A DNA stretch of 64,000 nucleotides from Hydractinia symbiolongicarpus (taxonomy: Eukaryota; Cnidaria; Hydrozoa; Anthoathecata; Hydractiniidae), in the NCBI RefSeq assembly GCF_029227915.1, contig NC_079883.1, positions 24,366,001 to 24,430,000 of the forward strand. The letters are read 5' to 3'. Shown here in pieces: positions 1-11,208 of this stretch. How positions within the stretch are numbered: position 1 is the stretch's first letter; every line of letters starts with the position of its first letter. The notes below the pieces were generated by a model. The model saw only the letters and a program-made list of their open reading frames with translations. It searched no databases and was not told the DNA's origin. A program made the translations under genes and the position numbers.

Positions 1-340
1 AAAGAACTTATAGCGGAGCTTTGGGTAACAGGTATATTCGAATTATGACATCTTTAATCCAGGAATGGTCAACCGACGTCAGTAAAGGGATTGCGTTGAA
101 AAAGATGATGTCCATGCCCGCACTGCTTCTTCAAAAGAGTTCAAGCAGAACGAAAAAAAGATGATGTCCATGCCGCCACTGCTTCTTCAAAAGAGTTCAA
201 GCAAAACGAGTGCCCAGCAAAACAAAAGCAATTTGGAGAGAAGATTAGACCAATATGATAGAGGAGAATTAACAGAACTCTTACAAGAAGAGCACTTTTA
301 TACAACAACCGAAGAACCATCGCAGCAACATATACAATGA
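1..340. repeat. Flank of Penelope-like element with tandem duplication
   Basis: No gene is seen. A unit of about 54 bp at 99-153 is repeated almost exactly at 153-210; both copies contain gatgatgtccatgcc and cttcttcaaaagagttcaag. It lies beyond the 3' side of the minus-strand Penelope-like element and may belong to its tail. Nothing else is recognised in this stretch. Confidence 0.6.
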
Positions 341-379
341 TGACGAATATTACTGTGGAAAGTTTATCATTTCTTGAAC

Positions 380-432
380 ATGATAGTTTAGCAGGCGACG
401 TTTCGGAAGATCCTTCTCCCATCATCGGGCAA
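380..432 (-). ncRNA. Hammerhead-like ribozyme motif, left inverted copy (degenerate)
   Basis: Read on the minus strand the segment contains CCGATGA, then a GGGAG...CTTCC stem, then CGAAACGTC. This resembles the hammerhead core CUGAUGA - stem II - GAAA with one change in the first box and one extra base before stem II. Hammerhead ribozymes are known in the terminal repeats of Penelope-like elements, and this sits in exactly that position. Stems I and III were not folded, so activity is unproven. Confidence 0.45.
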
Positions 433-499
433 AGTAAAATGATGTTGAGAATGTATTTATATAATTGCAGAGGGTCGGAATTCCTAAAAATTAACCAAT

Positions 500-905
500 C
501 AGAAACGAGCTGATAATTGATTTCCGCCGGCGAAGGCGGAATCTTTAATATCGCCTTGGAAGATAGAGAGAGAGATAGAGAGATAGATAGATAGAGACAG
601 CCCAGAGCCTGGACGCCTAAAACTTATCCAGGCTATAGCTTAAATCCTCGTTTTGACAGAATTTTTTTGAGAATAAGGCTAAAATGACTTTTAAGCCAAT
701 AAGAATCCTAACAGTGCAACAAATTGTTTTATTATCCAATGAACATTACTTTATTTTAAAGTTTATAATCGAAAGTTAAAGCTCGTGCAGTGTAGCATAA
801 TGAAGATCGTCTTATAATGCACCATCTTTGATGTTATATAATTACGCCATTTCCTTCTGTACTACAATTTTGTAAGCACGTAGACTAAAGCTATATTCAG
901 CAGAA
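500..905. repeat. GATA-type microsatellite and palindrome in gene-free stretch
   Basis: Bases 560-600 are a run of gata/gaga units. Bases 522-541 form a small palindrome (ttccgcc...ggcggaa). Nothing else in 500-905 is recognised; it lies between the left terminal repeat and the nuclease part of the Penelope-like element and may be its 3' untranslated region. Confidence 0.5.
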
Positions 906-1120
906 CTAGTTAATTATCAATGCATTTTGATTTAAAGAGGAATTGTTGAGGCTGGATATTTTTGGTGAAAGATAATGTATTATAGCTATAAAATCTTGAC
1001 ATATATGTCGGGATTTTATATCTTTTTTAAGATTATTGCTAATGACGGAAATCTTTAAGCCGCAGGGCTTCTTGTTACAGTTAATTACGGTATTTAACAT
1101 TTTTGGACCTATGTAGGTAA

Positions 1121-1430
1121 CTACTTCTTCTGTAGGACTGGTAACCAAATCTCAGGAAGTTGATACAAGATGCTGTTTATGTGTTTGTTACGTGCTACAC
1201 TGTTGATGGCTTCTTTAATCTTCCTGGCCGTTGTTCTGGATTCTCTGTCAATGATTTTCTTCTCATCCCAATTAAACTGATGACTTCTGCTCCAGCTGTG
1301 GTCCGCAATTTCGTTTTTCTTCACATCTGCGTTTCTCACTGCGCGCATATGTTCTTGTACTCGTTGCTTAAACTTTCTTTTTGTTTCGCCTATGTACACT
1401 GCATCACAATCTTTACACGGGATTTCGTAA
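1121..1430 (-). pseudogene. GIY-YIG endonuclease domain of the Penelope-like element
   Basis: The frame reads a CKDC cysteine pair, then AVYIGETKRKFKQRVQEH, which is the GIY-YIG hallmark as it appears in PLEs (YIG followed by ET and a conserved R). Downstream are IADHSWSRSHQFNW, IIDRES and RKIKEAI, matching the conserved His and Glu regions of PLE nucleases. It continues the linker region upstream (KDTVRSTLSKPKDKK, in an overlapping frame at about 1470-1420), so a frameshift separates it from the RT. The domain itself looks intact over about 95 residues. In PLEs it nicks target DNA for target-primed reverse transcription. Confidence 0.85.
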
Positions 1431-1659
1431 ATTTTTTGTCTTTTGGTTTAGACAAAGTGCTTCTTACGGTGTCTTTAGAATTAAGAATGCATTTGATCTT
1501 GTGTTGCCTTAAAACTCGACGAAGGATCTCGCTAGTACCTGGTACAAAGGGTAGGAATGCTGAAGCGATAAGTTCCTCTGATGTTTCCTTGTTGTCTCCG
1601 TTGCATCTTCGCTTCATTTTATTTTCTACTTGCGTGATGAATTTATGACTGTATCTATT

Positions 1660-3210
1660 TGCGATTAATGCATTTCATGCACGTCAAATTTCTTCTTTCC
1701 TCTCCTGTTTGTCACTGACTACACTGTTGGCACGATTCAGTAATGAAGATATGACTCTTTCTTTGCAAGATTTGTGATGGTTTTATTCGAAGCTAAAGTA
1801 CTGGTCAGTGTGTGTTGGTTTGCGATACACTGAAACTGAAATGGAACCATTCTTGCGTTTGACCAAAGTGTCTAGGAAAGCGATACTTCCATCGTATTCA
1901 AGCTCAACAGTGAATTTGATTTGTCGATGTAGGCCGTTGATGTGTTCATGGAACTCTTATAGATGAGATCTTTTGATTATGGCAAATACGTCGTCAACAA
2001 ATCTTTTCCAAACCTTTGGACGTCGGTTTGATGTAACTAATGCTGTGTCTCGTGTGCTTGCATGTATATTTCTGCGACTACTGATGATGCAGTGCCTCAC
2101 ATGGCAACTCCGTCTGTTTGAGTGTAGAAGTTCTTGTTAAACAGATACCATGTTTTGGTTAGAACAAGTTCCACCAAACGCAGAAAATCCGGTACTGGAA
2201 TCTTCATCTTTTCACCGAATGCAGCATCGTTTTCGATAAGGTCTTTAATGATGTTTAGGGTGTCTTATGGGAACATTTGTGTAGAGTGATGTGACATCAA
2301 ATGATACCACCGAAAATTCTTTTGAGTTTTTGCTGTGGTCACTTGCTGTAAATTTGCTGAGGATAGAAGCAACAAATTTTGATAGGTTGTATAACGGTGT
2401 TCCAGTGCAGGAGACTAGTGGTCGAATTGAATTTCCCTGTTTATGAATTTTTTTTGGTAGTCCGTAAAATCGCGGTGGTGGTCCGTCACAAGGTTTCAGT
2501 CGGTAATACTGCTTATCGTCGATGTATTCTTTTTTCTTCAACTCCATTAAGATGTTTCTCGCTTCTCGTTTGATGACTTCTGTAGCATCTTTCTTGAGAA
2601 GTTTGTAAGGCCCTTTGTTGATGTGTTCGTTGCACTTGTCGATGTAGTAAGGTGTATTCATGATAACCGTTGTTCTCCCCTTGTCTGCTGGTAGGATTAT
2701 GATATCTTTGTCCTTCTTTAGATTCTTCAATGACAGTCTTTCAGATTTTTGCGAATTGTCCTTTGGTGTTTTGCTTTTCTGTAGCGTGAGACTTACTTTA
2801 GCTCGTACTGTGTCTGCATCTTCTTTTGGTAGATCTTTAATTGCCTCTTCCACTTTTGCAACTATTTCTTTCTTTGGATTTGAAGCTGGTGTCATACAGA
2901 AATTTATTCCTTTTGATAGAAGGTTTTCTTCTGTCGTGAGTTGTCTGTTGGAGAGATTGACAATCCATTTGCTCTTGTCTATACCCGTTTGTGTATCATC
3001 ATTGAATCTGGTATTGATTTTGTTGAACTTTTTAAGGTATCTGTCTTTAACCGATCTCATTTCTTTTTCATACACGCTATCGTGAATATTTTTAACCTGT
3101 TTATATTGGTCGATGGAAAGTCTTGATTTGATAGTGTTGTCAAGATCAAGGATTTGGCGATGTAGGGTGTTACGTGTTACGTGATTTACGTGGATTCTTT
3201 CTTGCAACAA
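1660..3210 (-). pseudogene. Penelope-like reverse transcriptase, broken
   Basis: The reading frame from 3210 to 2245 (321 residues) shows the N-terminal half of a Penelope RT: ILPADKGR near residue 190, PPPRFYGLPKKIHK near 248, RPLVSCTGTPLYNLSKF and finally VSFDVTSLYTNVP near 305. It stops at 2245. Further fragments follow downstream in shifted frames: the catalytic box reads RFVDDVFA at about 2004-1981, and [15 protein letters not shown] followed by YRKPTHTD lies at about 1890-1805. Frameshifts and stops between these blocks make it a pseudogene. Family identity rests on motif order and the LPKIHK and FVDD boxes. Confidence 0.88.
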
Positions 3211-3404
3211 CTGGCGGCTTGCGCGCTGTAAGATTTTTTTACTTCTTTCAGTCTTTACTCTGCAGGTAAGTCGAAGATCTTTAGGTGTTATTTCGTTGAC
3301 AACGTAGAGAAAACCAAAGATGGTTAGAGTATCGAGCGTATTTTATTCTTGATTTCTCTAGCGATCTGACTTTTGCCAAGATGGATTCTCCATATTACTG
3401 TTTA

Positions 3405-3672
3405 ATATTATTGATGAGATTATTTCGGTTTGTCTGTTCAGTATTCATATTACTGTGGAAAGTTTGTCATTTCTTGAACATCAATTTTATGAATTCCGAT
3501 CCTCTGCAATTATATAAATACATGCTCAACATCATTTTACTTTGCCCAATGATGGGAGAAGGATCTCCCGAAACGTCGCCTGCTAAACTATCATGTTCAA
3601 GAAATGATAAACTTCCCACAGTAATATGAATACTGAACAGACAAACCGAAATAATATCTTCAATGATGACGA
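3405..3672. repeat. Inverted repeat at the 5' end of the Penelope-like element
   Basis: Bases 3405-3480 (containing tttcggtttgtctgttcag and tattactgtggaaagtttg) are the near-perfect reverse complement of 3595-3672, giving arms of about 75 bp around a spacer of about 115 bp that holds the hammerhead-like motif. The same arm sequence also occurs at 345-385. Such structures are typical of PLE ends. Confidence 0.8.
3544..3580 (+). ncRNA. Hammerhead-like ribozyme motif, right inverted copy (degenerate)
   Basis: This is the inverted counterpart of the motif at 380-432, here in plus orientation: AATGATGGGAG, a short loop, CTCCC, then GAAACGTC. Stem II is perfectly paired here (GGGAG/CTCCC), whereas the left copy has a G-U wobble, a covariation-compatible difference. 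The CUGAUGA box is more damaged than in the left copy. Confidence 0.4.
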
Positions 3673-3689
3673 ATGACTAAAACGTTTTC

Positions 3690-6240
3690 CAACTACATGA
3701 GAAATGGAAAAGTTAATGCAGCCCTGAAACTACTCAGCAAACCAGGAAAGGTGGTTTTCTACCGATGAACGCTGACACAATGAACCTGCTGGCAGAGAAG
3801 CACCCCAGGCCAAGACCAAAGAATGAGAATTTATTACTTAAAGGACCAGTAAATTATGTGCACGAAATCGTTTTTGATGAAATAACACCAGAATTGGTCA
3901 AGAAATGTGCAGCTGCAACGAAAGGGGCTTGCGGACCCTCCGAAGTTGATGCGGATGAATGGAGGCGAATTCTTGGTTCCAATATCTATGGTGATACTGG
4001 CAGTGACCTGAAAAGAGCAGTTGCACAAATGGTAAAGCAATTATGTATGATCGAAATGGAAAAGTTAAATCAATATGCGAGGATAGACGCTCTAATGTCC
4101 TGTAGGTTGATATCATTAGATAAATGTCTAGGACTGAGACCTATTGGAATTAATGAAGTCTTAAGGAGAATAATGGAGAAATGTATTATGGCAGTCCTGA
4201 AGAAGCAGCTGGTAATTTGCAGTTGAGTGCAGGTCAAAAATCTGGCTGTGAAAATGCCGTCCATGCTATGAATGACATCTTCTACAGTGACGATTGTGAA
4301 GGAGTCTTACAGATTTATGCCTAACTCACTCAATAGATCTGTGATGATTCATAACATTAAAATCATTTGTCCAACGATTGCTACCTACGTATTAAACTGC
4401 TACAACAGACCTAGACTTTTTGTGGTTGGTGGAGCAGAAATCTTATCTGAAGAAGGGACAACGCAGGGCGACCCAATTGCCATGGCTGTATACCCTTTTG
4501 GAATCACACCATTGATGTCAACGATAAACAGCTCACTTCTCTACACATCACATTCTTCAGATTCTTCAAATATGACAAAGCAGGTGGCCTACGCCGACGA
4601 TCTAACTGGGGCTGGGAAGCTAAAAGAATTACGTCAATGGTGGGATGTGCTGGTTCTACATGGTCCATTAATTGGTTATTATGTTAATGAGAACAAGACG
4701 TGGCTTATTGTAAAGGAGGAGCATTTAGAATCTGCGGGAATTATCTTCAAAGATATGGGAATAAAAATCACCAAAGAAGGTAGTAAACATCTCGGGGTAA
4801 CCATTGGTACGCAGACATTCAAAAACAATTTTTGTCAAGCAAAAAGTTGAAGAATGGGTTGCGGAAATTAAAGTTCTTTCACGGATTGTAAGAGTGGAAC
4901 CACAATCAGCGTTATGTGCGTTCACACATGGCCTACGTGGAAGATACACCTACATTATGAGAACTGTTCCTGAAATTGAATCCTTACTTCAGCCGCTAGA
5001 AGATTGCATTAAGACAATTTTCCTTCCAATACTGATGGAAGGACACATTTGCAACTATCCTGAACGAGTGTTGTTGTCTCTACCTCCGAAGTATGGTGGT
5101 ATTGGTGTTATCAATCCTATTCCACTCTGCAAAATAGAATACAACAACTCCAGAAAAGTTACAAAAGCGGCTTCCAACGATGTGTTTGAACAACAAGAAG
5201 TCAAGCGTAACAAAGAAGATGAAACGCAAAAAGTCAAGAGTCAGATTCAAGTCGATAAAAAAAAACGAGCCGTAAAAGCCATATCCGTAAACGTATCGCA
5301 AATGCGTAGACTTGATTGTTCAACAGAAAGGGGTGCATACAACTGGTTGACAGTTTTCCCATTAGAAAAATATGGTTTTACATTAGATAAAAGATCGTTC
5401 TTGGATGCTATTCGCTTGCGATACAGCCTAACACTTACCAGATTACCAGAAAGATGTGCATGCGGTTCACCATTTACTGTGGAGCATGCACTGAGTTGTC
5501 ATACTGGAGGATTCGTTGCAAGGCGACACAACGAATTAAGGGATATTACAGCTCAGCTATTGTCTGAAGTGTGCAAAGACGTTGAAACAGAGCCAGATCT
5601 CGAACCATTAACGGGTGAGCGTATTGCATCCAACAATCAACAAGACGAGGCGCGTGTTGACATTGCAGCCAGAGATTTCTAGTGCTATGGACAGAGAGTA
5701 TATTTCGATGTAAGGGAATTGAACCCACAAGCTCGATGCTATAGCAACATTTCTATAGAAAAAGCGTATGACACGAACGAAAAGTCGAAGAAAAGAGCAT
5801 ATAAAGATAGAATCATACAAACTGAAAATGGTTCGTTTACACCACTTGTTCTTAGCGCTTCTGGAGGAATGGGACGAGAGTGTCGAAGATTTTACGCTAA
5901 GTTAGCAGAGCATATATCGCTAAAGAAGAACAACAAATTTAGTGCAACTGTTAGTTATATACGAACAAGAGTTAATTACAATCTGCTAAGATCGATGATT
6001 CTGTCCCTCCGTGGATCACGCACGCACAAAAAGAGCAGATTTATGGAGATGCCCAATATCGAAATAGTGCAAAAAGAAGCGCATGCTCTCCGATAACTCA
6101 ATCCTGATTACTTCTAGAACTGTAGTGTCAACCTTTAAATGTTTACTGTTATCTTTCCACCTTTAATATCTTCCGTTTCCATGTGTTTTTTTTCATTGTA
6201 ATAATATGATTCTTTTTGAAATATATTTTATTTGATTTAA
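3690..6240 (+). mobile_element. LINE remnant, RT with restriction-like endonuclease type C-terminus
   Basis: A single degraded retrotransposon body lies on the plus strand directly next to the Penelope-like element. It has a reverse transcriptase with a YADD catalytic box, followed by a zinc-knuckle-like segment and a PD-(D/E)XK-like region, the layout of early-branching LINEs of the R2/NeSL/CRE type. A short A-run follows about 140 bp after the last codon (6238-6245), consistent with a 3' end. The 5' end is not visible. Clade assignment is by architecture only. Confidence 0.8.
3697..6096 (+). pseudogene. Broken LINE polyprotein (RT - Zn knuckle - RLE)
   Basis: Pieces in order: NGKVNAALKLLS (3697-3760, one frame), 3765-4226, a shifted frame at about 4210-4322 (SAGQKSGCENAVHAMNDIF), 4272-4850 with GTTQGDPIAMAVY and VAYADDLTGAGKL (the RT active site), then 4804-5682 and 5719-6096. 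At least three frameshifts separate them. A CACG...EHALSCH cluster near 5455-5500 resembles the CCHC knuckle of RLE-type LINEs. It is followed by ARVDIAARDF, a TAG stop at 5680-5682, then in the same frame YFDVREL, which together look like the PD-(D/E)XK catalytic core. The tail has GSFTPLVLSASGGMGRE. Inactive copy. Confidence 0.83.
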
Positions 6241-6247
6241 AAAAAGT

Positions 6248-7105
6248 CCTAGGTTGTACCTAGTTACCCACACGGTGAAAAATCAGTGACGTCACCACCT
6301 CGTTATCAAGTTTTTTGGCCTCAAATTTTAGGTGCATTCTAATGGCTTCATTAATTTAATATAGGATATTGATGTTAAAGTAGTGTTATTGACGTTGCGC
6401 CATAACGTCATAAAATTTAACATTTGGGACATACTTTTTTCGGCAACTTCAAAGAAAATTTCGGCGACCTCAAAGGAAAATAACGATATCCACTATGACC
6501 GTCACATACACTTCGTATTATTATATAAAATACTAGTCGATAAAGCCCGTGGAAAAATCCACTGAGGCTGATTAAAAATGAAAAAGAAGCGTCATTTGAA
6601 TTTTGATGACGTCAGCAACATATCCACAAAAAAATTAGAACCTTGTTTTTACGTTGCCTCTATTGTATAGAGCTTAAACTGCTGATCAAGAAAATGCATA
6701 TGATCATGTACTTTTGATAAACGGTTGCAGTGATATTGGGGTTTGAAGGTTTCTTAATGACGTCATCAACCCGTCCATTTCGAAACAGATTTGGGGACCT
6801 AGGTTTGGGAAAATTACCCAAATTGTTCCTAGGTGGTTCCTATTTACCCACGCGGTGAAAAATAACTGACGTCACCACCTCGTTTCCAATTTATTTGGCC
6901 TCAAAGTTTTATGTGCATTGTAATGGCTTCATTAATTTAGTAAGATATTGACGTTAAAGAAGTATTATTGACGTCGCGCTATTACATCATAAAATTTAAC
7001 ATATTAGACATAACCTTTTCGGAAATATCAAAGGAATATGAACTCATCCATTTTGCCTGTTACGGACAGACACAGTCTCTGTATTATTATAAGAGACTAG
7101 CACAA
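6248..7105. repeat. Two tandem copies of a short non-autonomous repeat family
   Basis: Bases 6248-6531 and 6828-7098 are diverged direct copies: both contain taccca(c)..cggtgaaaaat, gacgtcaccacctcgtt, atggcttcattaattta and cataaaattta. A whole unit appears to run from about 6532 (actagtcgataaagcccgtgg) to 7098 (ttattataagagactag). The start resembles the palindromic ends of the array at 14,344-15,215, so these are probably subfamilies of one non-autonomous element. Another partial copy is at about 38,150-38,430. Confidence 0.7.
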
Positions 7106-7680
7106 TTTTATATTTTGTGACAAGGTACAAAAAGGTTTTATACGCATGTAAAGGTTGCTGTAACCCATTGCTTTGTGAAGATTATATCTCAAAGGATATA
7201 AGTTGTCTTTCCTTTCACAGGATTAATTAAAAAAGAATGTCTAATAACTCGTGCTGATTTGTTTATCGTTGGTATAAAGTTATGTTGACTAGTAGTATCT
7301 ACAAGTCGTTTTACTTTATTTTTTTGATCTAAAAGATTTATATTTAGGTCGCCTGCTATATAAAAATGTTTACTTGTTTTAATAGTTTTGTGTTAAATGA
7401 ATGATCGCATATGCTATTTGAATTGTTTAAAATTACCCACGGGTGTTCTATGCATGGTGTTAACTATTATATTTTTGGTGGTTTTATTAATTATTTTAAT
7501 GTTAAGGACTCACAATGGGTGTCGTTGACGTTAAGATCCTTGAGTAATTACTATCTCGCCTGCGAGGACAGTTTTGGTTTCCAACACCTAACGGACTAAC
7601 TATGTCAAATGACCAATTGCATCGTTATCAACGAGCTTTTTTTTACGCAAATTTTTTCGTTTTTAGATAAACTGCCTTTG
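7106..7680. other. Gene-free stretch
   Basis: AT-rich DNA. The short open frames here lack recognisable motifs or splice context. Nothing supportable is seen. Confidence 0.5.
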
Positions 7681-7747
7681 GGTGGATTGGAACACACGAC
7701 CTCTGGGTTCACGTTACGCAACTTAGCCAACTTAGCTATTACGCCTT
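7681..7747 (-). repeat. tRNA-derived SINE head or tRNA pseudogene
   Basis: On the minus strand there is an A-box-like TAGCTAAGTTGG followed about 35 bases later by a B-box-like GTGTGTTCCAATCC, the spacing of a tRNA promoter. The anticodon arm does not pair, so it is not a functional tRNA. It is most likely the 5' head of a decayed SINE. Confidence 0.55.
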
Positions 7748-7749
7748 GA

Positions 7750-8470
7750 GTAAAAATATTTAATTTGACGGTTTTTCTGTTATTAATCATTTGTGGAACC
7801 GGTTTGACGGCTGGCGAATTAACCCAAAATGATTAATTGATGCAAAAAACAACAGTTTTTTAGAAATTTTTTTGCGAAATAATTCCTTTCAGCGAAATAA
7901 AGTTGTGTTGTGACTTTCAAAAATAATCCTCTCATTATAAGGACTTGATAAAAAACTCTAAGCGGTGTTTTAGAGAAATGGCCAAAGGGTCTCAGAGATA
8001 TGAGACCTAAAAAATGCAGGTTCCTAATAGATGAATATAAAAAGTCAGTAAGTATCCTAGCCATGCATCATATCCCTCACGCCAGAAACAGCAGTAAATC
8101 AATTTTTAAATTTTGTGAAATGACTCCGTTAGTAAATTAAAAATATATTGTTGCAGTGATGTGTGTAATTGAGATCGATATGCGAGATAGTTTATGCAGC
8201 CCCTGCATCTTGTTTGAAGTTAAAAGAATTCTCAATGAAAATACACAGACCACCTTCACTTTTATTTCCCCCTGTATGTGGTTTATGAACTGATGTATAT
8301 CATGGTAAATGAAAATTCGAATTTCTTTCGTTTCCAAATCCCTAAAATCCGTAAAAAAATAACGCTTAATTTATAATTAATTTCGTATAACATTAGTTTA
8401 AAGCTTTTGAAAAATTTGACTAACTTAGCTATCATAAATAGATCTCGCATACTTGCCTTCTTCGCGTGCA
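7750..8470. other. Gene-free stretch
   Basis: AT-rich, with no recognisable domains or repeats apart from simple A/T runs. Confidence 0.45.
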
Positions 8471-8473
8471 GTT

Positions 8474-8761
8474 TTAATTTCCGGTCTTTTCCAATTCTGT
8501 CTGATAAGGTTTGCTTTCGTCGGAATAGTCTTCATTGATATAAATTCCGGTGGTCTTTAATTTGTTTTTTGGTAATTTGTCGCACATGATTAGTTCTTTA
8601 TCCTCGTAGTTTGGTAATTTAAACACGAAAGATCGATTTTTATATTGATCGTCATCTCCTTTTATTCTTTTACTGATTCTGTGTGCTTGATAATAATGTT
8701 TGCAGACATATTTAGGTGAGTCTTTAGCAGATAATGTATCTTCTTTTCTGTTTGAGCACAT
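8474..8761 (-). pseudogene. LINE ORF1-like C-terminal fragment
   Basis: A 95-residue minus-strand frame with RSFVFKLPNYEDKELI near residue 42 and LKTTGIYINEDYSDES near 68. The pattern 'basic residues - short beta segment - DKE - LK.TGIYINEDYS - charged helix' resembles the C-terminal part of L1-type ORF1 RNA-binding proteins (the LKGT.I.I.EDFS box). No RT is found nearby on this strand, so it is a fragment. It could also be an unrelated gene remnant. Confidence 0.4.
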
Positions 8762-8814
8762 TTCTCTATATCATTTTCTGCCATCCTGCGATTTTTGTTT
8801 CTACGGGTTTCGGG

Positions 8815-9107
8815 TGTCAATACCCATTATCAAGACATAGCTAATGACATAAATAATTTGTTTTGTAATCAGAAGGTTTCACGTTCGAGTCTCCACTTTG
8901 ACGCACTTCAAATTTAGTGTTGTCAGCCCATTTGGTGTCATCTAGTGACTGCCAACTGGCTTGTGTGGCAGGCAAGCAAGTTAGAGCAATGCTATACGTA
9001 TCTCTAGCGGTAATTTAACATAGTTACAGTCGGAGGACAGGAAGAGCCAGCCGTTAGGATGGATTCCCTAAGAACGGTAAAACTTCCTGTTACTTACTTA
9101 CTTACTA
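8815..9107 (+). mobile_element. tRNA-derived SINE with TTAC tail
   Basis: A degenerate tRNA-like head (B box cgttcgagtctcc at about 8884-8896; upstream ttttgtaatcagaagg looks like the anticodon arm of a tRNA-Thr-like sequence) is followed by a unique body with ccatttggtgtcatctagtg and ggaagagccagccg. It ends in a 3' run ttacttacttactta. Head, body and short tandem tail are the standard SINE layout. The A box is poorly preserved. Confidence 0.7.
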
Positions 9108-10050
9108 TATGTAGCTATGAACTGCAATAAAACGTAAAGAATAAAATTATGTTTTGTCGAATCGCTAGATTGTTACGTCTATTTCTGTCTTTTAAAACTC
9201 TCAATTTATCATAAATGGCTACGCTAGAAGTTTTTCTTCATTTGAATATTCGTCGAAATTTCTATCTCTGATTTTATTTTATCAGACATGTTTATGTAAC
9301 CTCGATGCCGGGGTCTGTAGCGTTTTTTGATACAAAAATGAAACGCGTACGAGTTTCATCTTCACATCAAAAAACGCTACAGGTCCTGTTGTTCATGTTT
9401 ATTTCATTAATTTTTTAATCCATCGTGTCTTTCGTGAAGACTCGTTTAAAAATTATATACTACTTCTCCAAAAAAAGAATTAATCCTTGTAATTTTAATA
9501 TTTTGATAGTTTAAGTATAATATAGTAATATAAACTGGTTGTAAGGCGCCTTTTAAATGCGATGCACTGTTTCTTTCGCCCATATCAGTTTTAAAACGTA
9601 TAACTCAATCACGTGAGAGAACAAGGAATAATTTGTGTAAGGATTTGGAAAGAATGCGAGTGTAACAGGATACACAGGCGATAAAGACGTTATTGGAAAC
9701 CTAGGCTAGGAAAAGAAACTGGAGGTAAAAGTGTGTGAAGAGTGTTCAGAGTAAGCTAACGCCGAACTCGGTTTGAAAGTATTTTGTTTAATTGACAACT
9801 TGACGTAAATAGTATATTTTTGTTGAAATTTCAACAGATTGATGCTTAGATTATACCAGAAGAGATTGTGCAGGTAATCTGGTTGATTTAAAGTCTTAAA
9901 TTCAAAAAAATTGAAAAGTCATCAGTATTGATTTTTATATGCATAGAAACATAGATATAAAAGGTTTATCCATGATGCAAACGAAGACTTCTGGCGGTAG
10001 GAAAATTTAAATGAAAGGAGTATATGGTTTAAGATTTTAATACATTTGTT
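9108..10050. repeat. Gene-free stretch with one hairpin repeat
   Basis: The only structure seen is an inverted repeat at about 9316-9384, where gtagcgttttttgat faces its reverse complement. The same half-site occurs at 15,726-15,740, so this is probably a short inverted-repeat element family. No coding signal. Confidence 0.5.
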
Positions 10051-10054
10051 ATAC

Positions 10055-10598
10055 AGTTGACTCTCTCTAATCCGAATCTTAAGAAGGATAACATTTTTAT
10101 TCGGATTACAGAGAGATTTGGATAGTAGAAAGTCTGTCTAATTCGAATTTCCAGGTTTCAAGGGTGAAAATACGGATAAGAGAGAAAAATCGAACTTTTT
10201 TGAAAAAAATTTTAAAAAAAGTAAGGTGAGAAATAAAGACGAATAAGTAAGTTTTCTTAACAATTTAATTAATTTTTTTTTTTTGAAAAAGTGTTCAATC
10301 TCTATTTGTTTCTTGTTACTAAGATTGTCTAAATCAATGGTCCTATTTACATTTTTTAACAGAGATTCATCAAATTACGAAAAACAAAAACATTCGAAAG
10401 TGTTAATGGTATATTTGCACTTAAATTTTGAATTATTGAGAGAACTTACCCGAAGGGACCTGAAGATTAGTTCGGATTATAGATGTTTTCGGATAACAGA
10501 GATTCGATTAGTAGAAAGTAAATTATGAAAGTTTCTCAAGGAACATTGACGGTGACTTTTAATTTGTCCGGATTATAGTAAGTTTCGGACTGTTTATA
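10055..10598. mobile_element. Pogo/Tigger-like non-autonomous element
   Basis: The left end begins tacagttgactctctctaat and the right end, reverse complemented, begins cagtccgaaactt, preceded by a TA-containing flank. The interior is filled with repeats of ttcggatta(ta/ca)gagag. CAGT termini, TA flanks and internal repeats of the terminal motif are typical of pogo/Tigger derivatives. No transposase is present; the small open frame inside (10,283-10,528) is built from the repeats. Confidence 0.55.
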
Positions 10599-11208
10599 CT
10601 TTGATATTTCTACCATTTTGCCACATTTATGTACGCGTAATACGTAGTGGTACTAGTAGCAGTGAAATGAAATGCTGAGTGAAGATCCAGAAGGACTCCC
10701 AGATATGTTTTCTGCGGAGTTGACAACCGAATTGGTGTATTAAGATAGAGTAAGTGATAAAGCTGATGTGGATATGATAAAATACTTAAATGAATGTTGC
10801 AAAATGGTGAGTGTTGGAAAAAAAGAATAAAAATATGATTTGTAAGAGTTCTAAAGATATGCTTATCGGTGATGGCAAAGTGATGCTGCGAGGGTTCGAA
10901 GTTTTCATGGTATGAAAACAAACCTTCGCATTTGAAAATAAAATGTTAGGAATCTATAGAAGAACAAAGTTGATTTTATTATACATAGCCTCTTAGGTAA
11001 ATTTGTGCATTCTATCTTTCTATTAATTTAGCATAAAAAAAAAAAGATTATAGAAATATTTTATAAACATATTAATGATCATTAAAATATTTATTTTTAA
11101 TTCGTAATATTTCCACCTCTTGCCTCTAGGCCTTAGCGCAGGTTTTCATCACTCTGATGTTCATCAACATGGAAACGAGCCTTTACGGTCTAATAACAAA
11201 CCGACATA

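Larger units (their letters stand above)
340..3645 (-). mobile_element. Penelope-like retroelement with GIY-YIG endonuclease, decayed
   Basis: On the minus strand the order is reverse transcriptase (about 3210-1680) then GIY-YIG endonuclease (about 1420-1121), the order expected of endonuclease-bearing Penelope-like elements. About 145 bp near the left end (343-483) recurs inverted near the right end (about 3484-3630), which matches the pseudo-LTR or inverted terminal repeats of this class. The coding part is interrupted by frameshifts and stops, so the copy is inactive. Element limits are approximate because target-site duplications were not identified. PLEs prime reverse transcription at a nicked target, and the endonuclease normally supplies the nick. 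Confidence 0.88.

Noticed and set aside
1160-1648. Plus-strand open frame of 162 codons
   Set aside because: It is the antisense of the Penelope-like RT/nuclease linker and GIY-YIG region; hydrophobic composition and no motifs.
7681-7747. Functional tRNA gene
   Set aside because: A and B boxes are degenerate and the anticodon stem does not pair.
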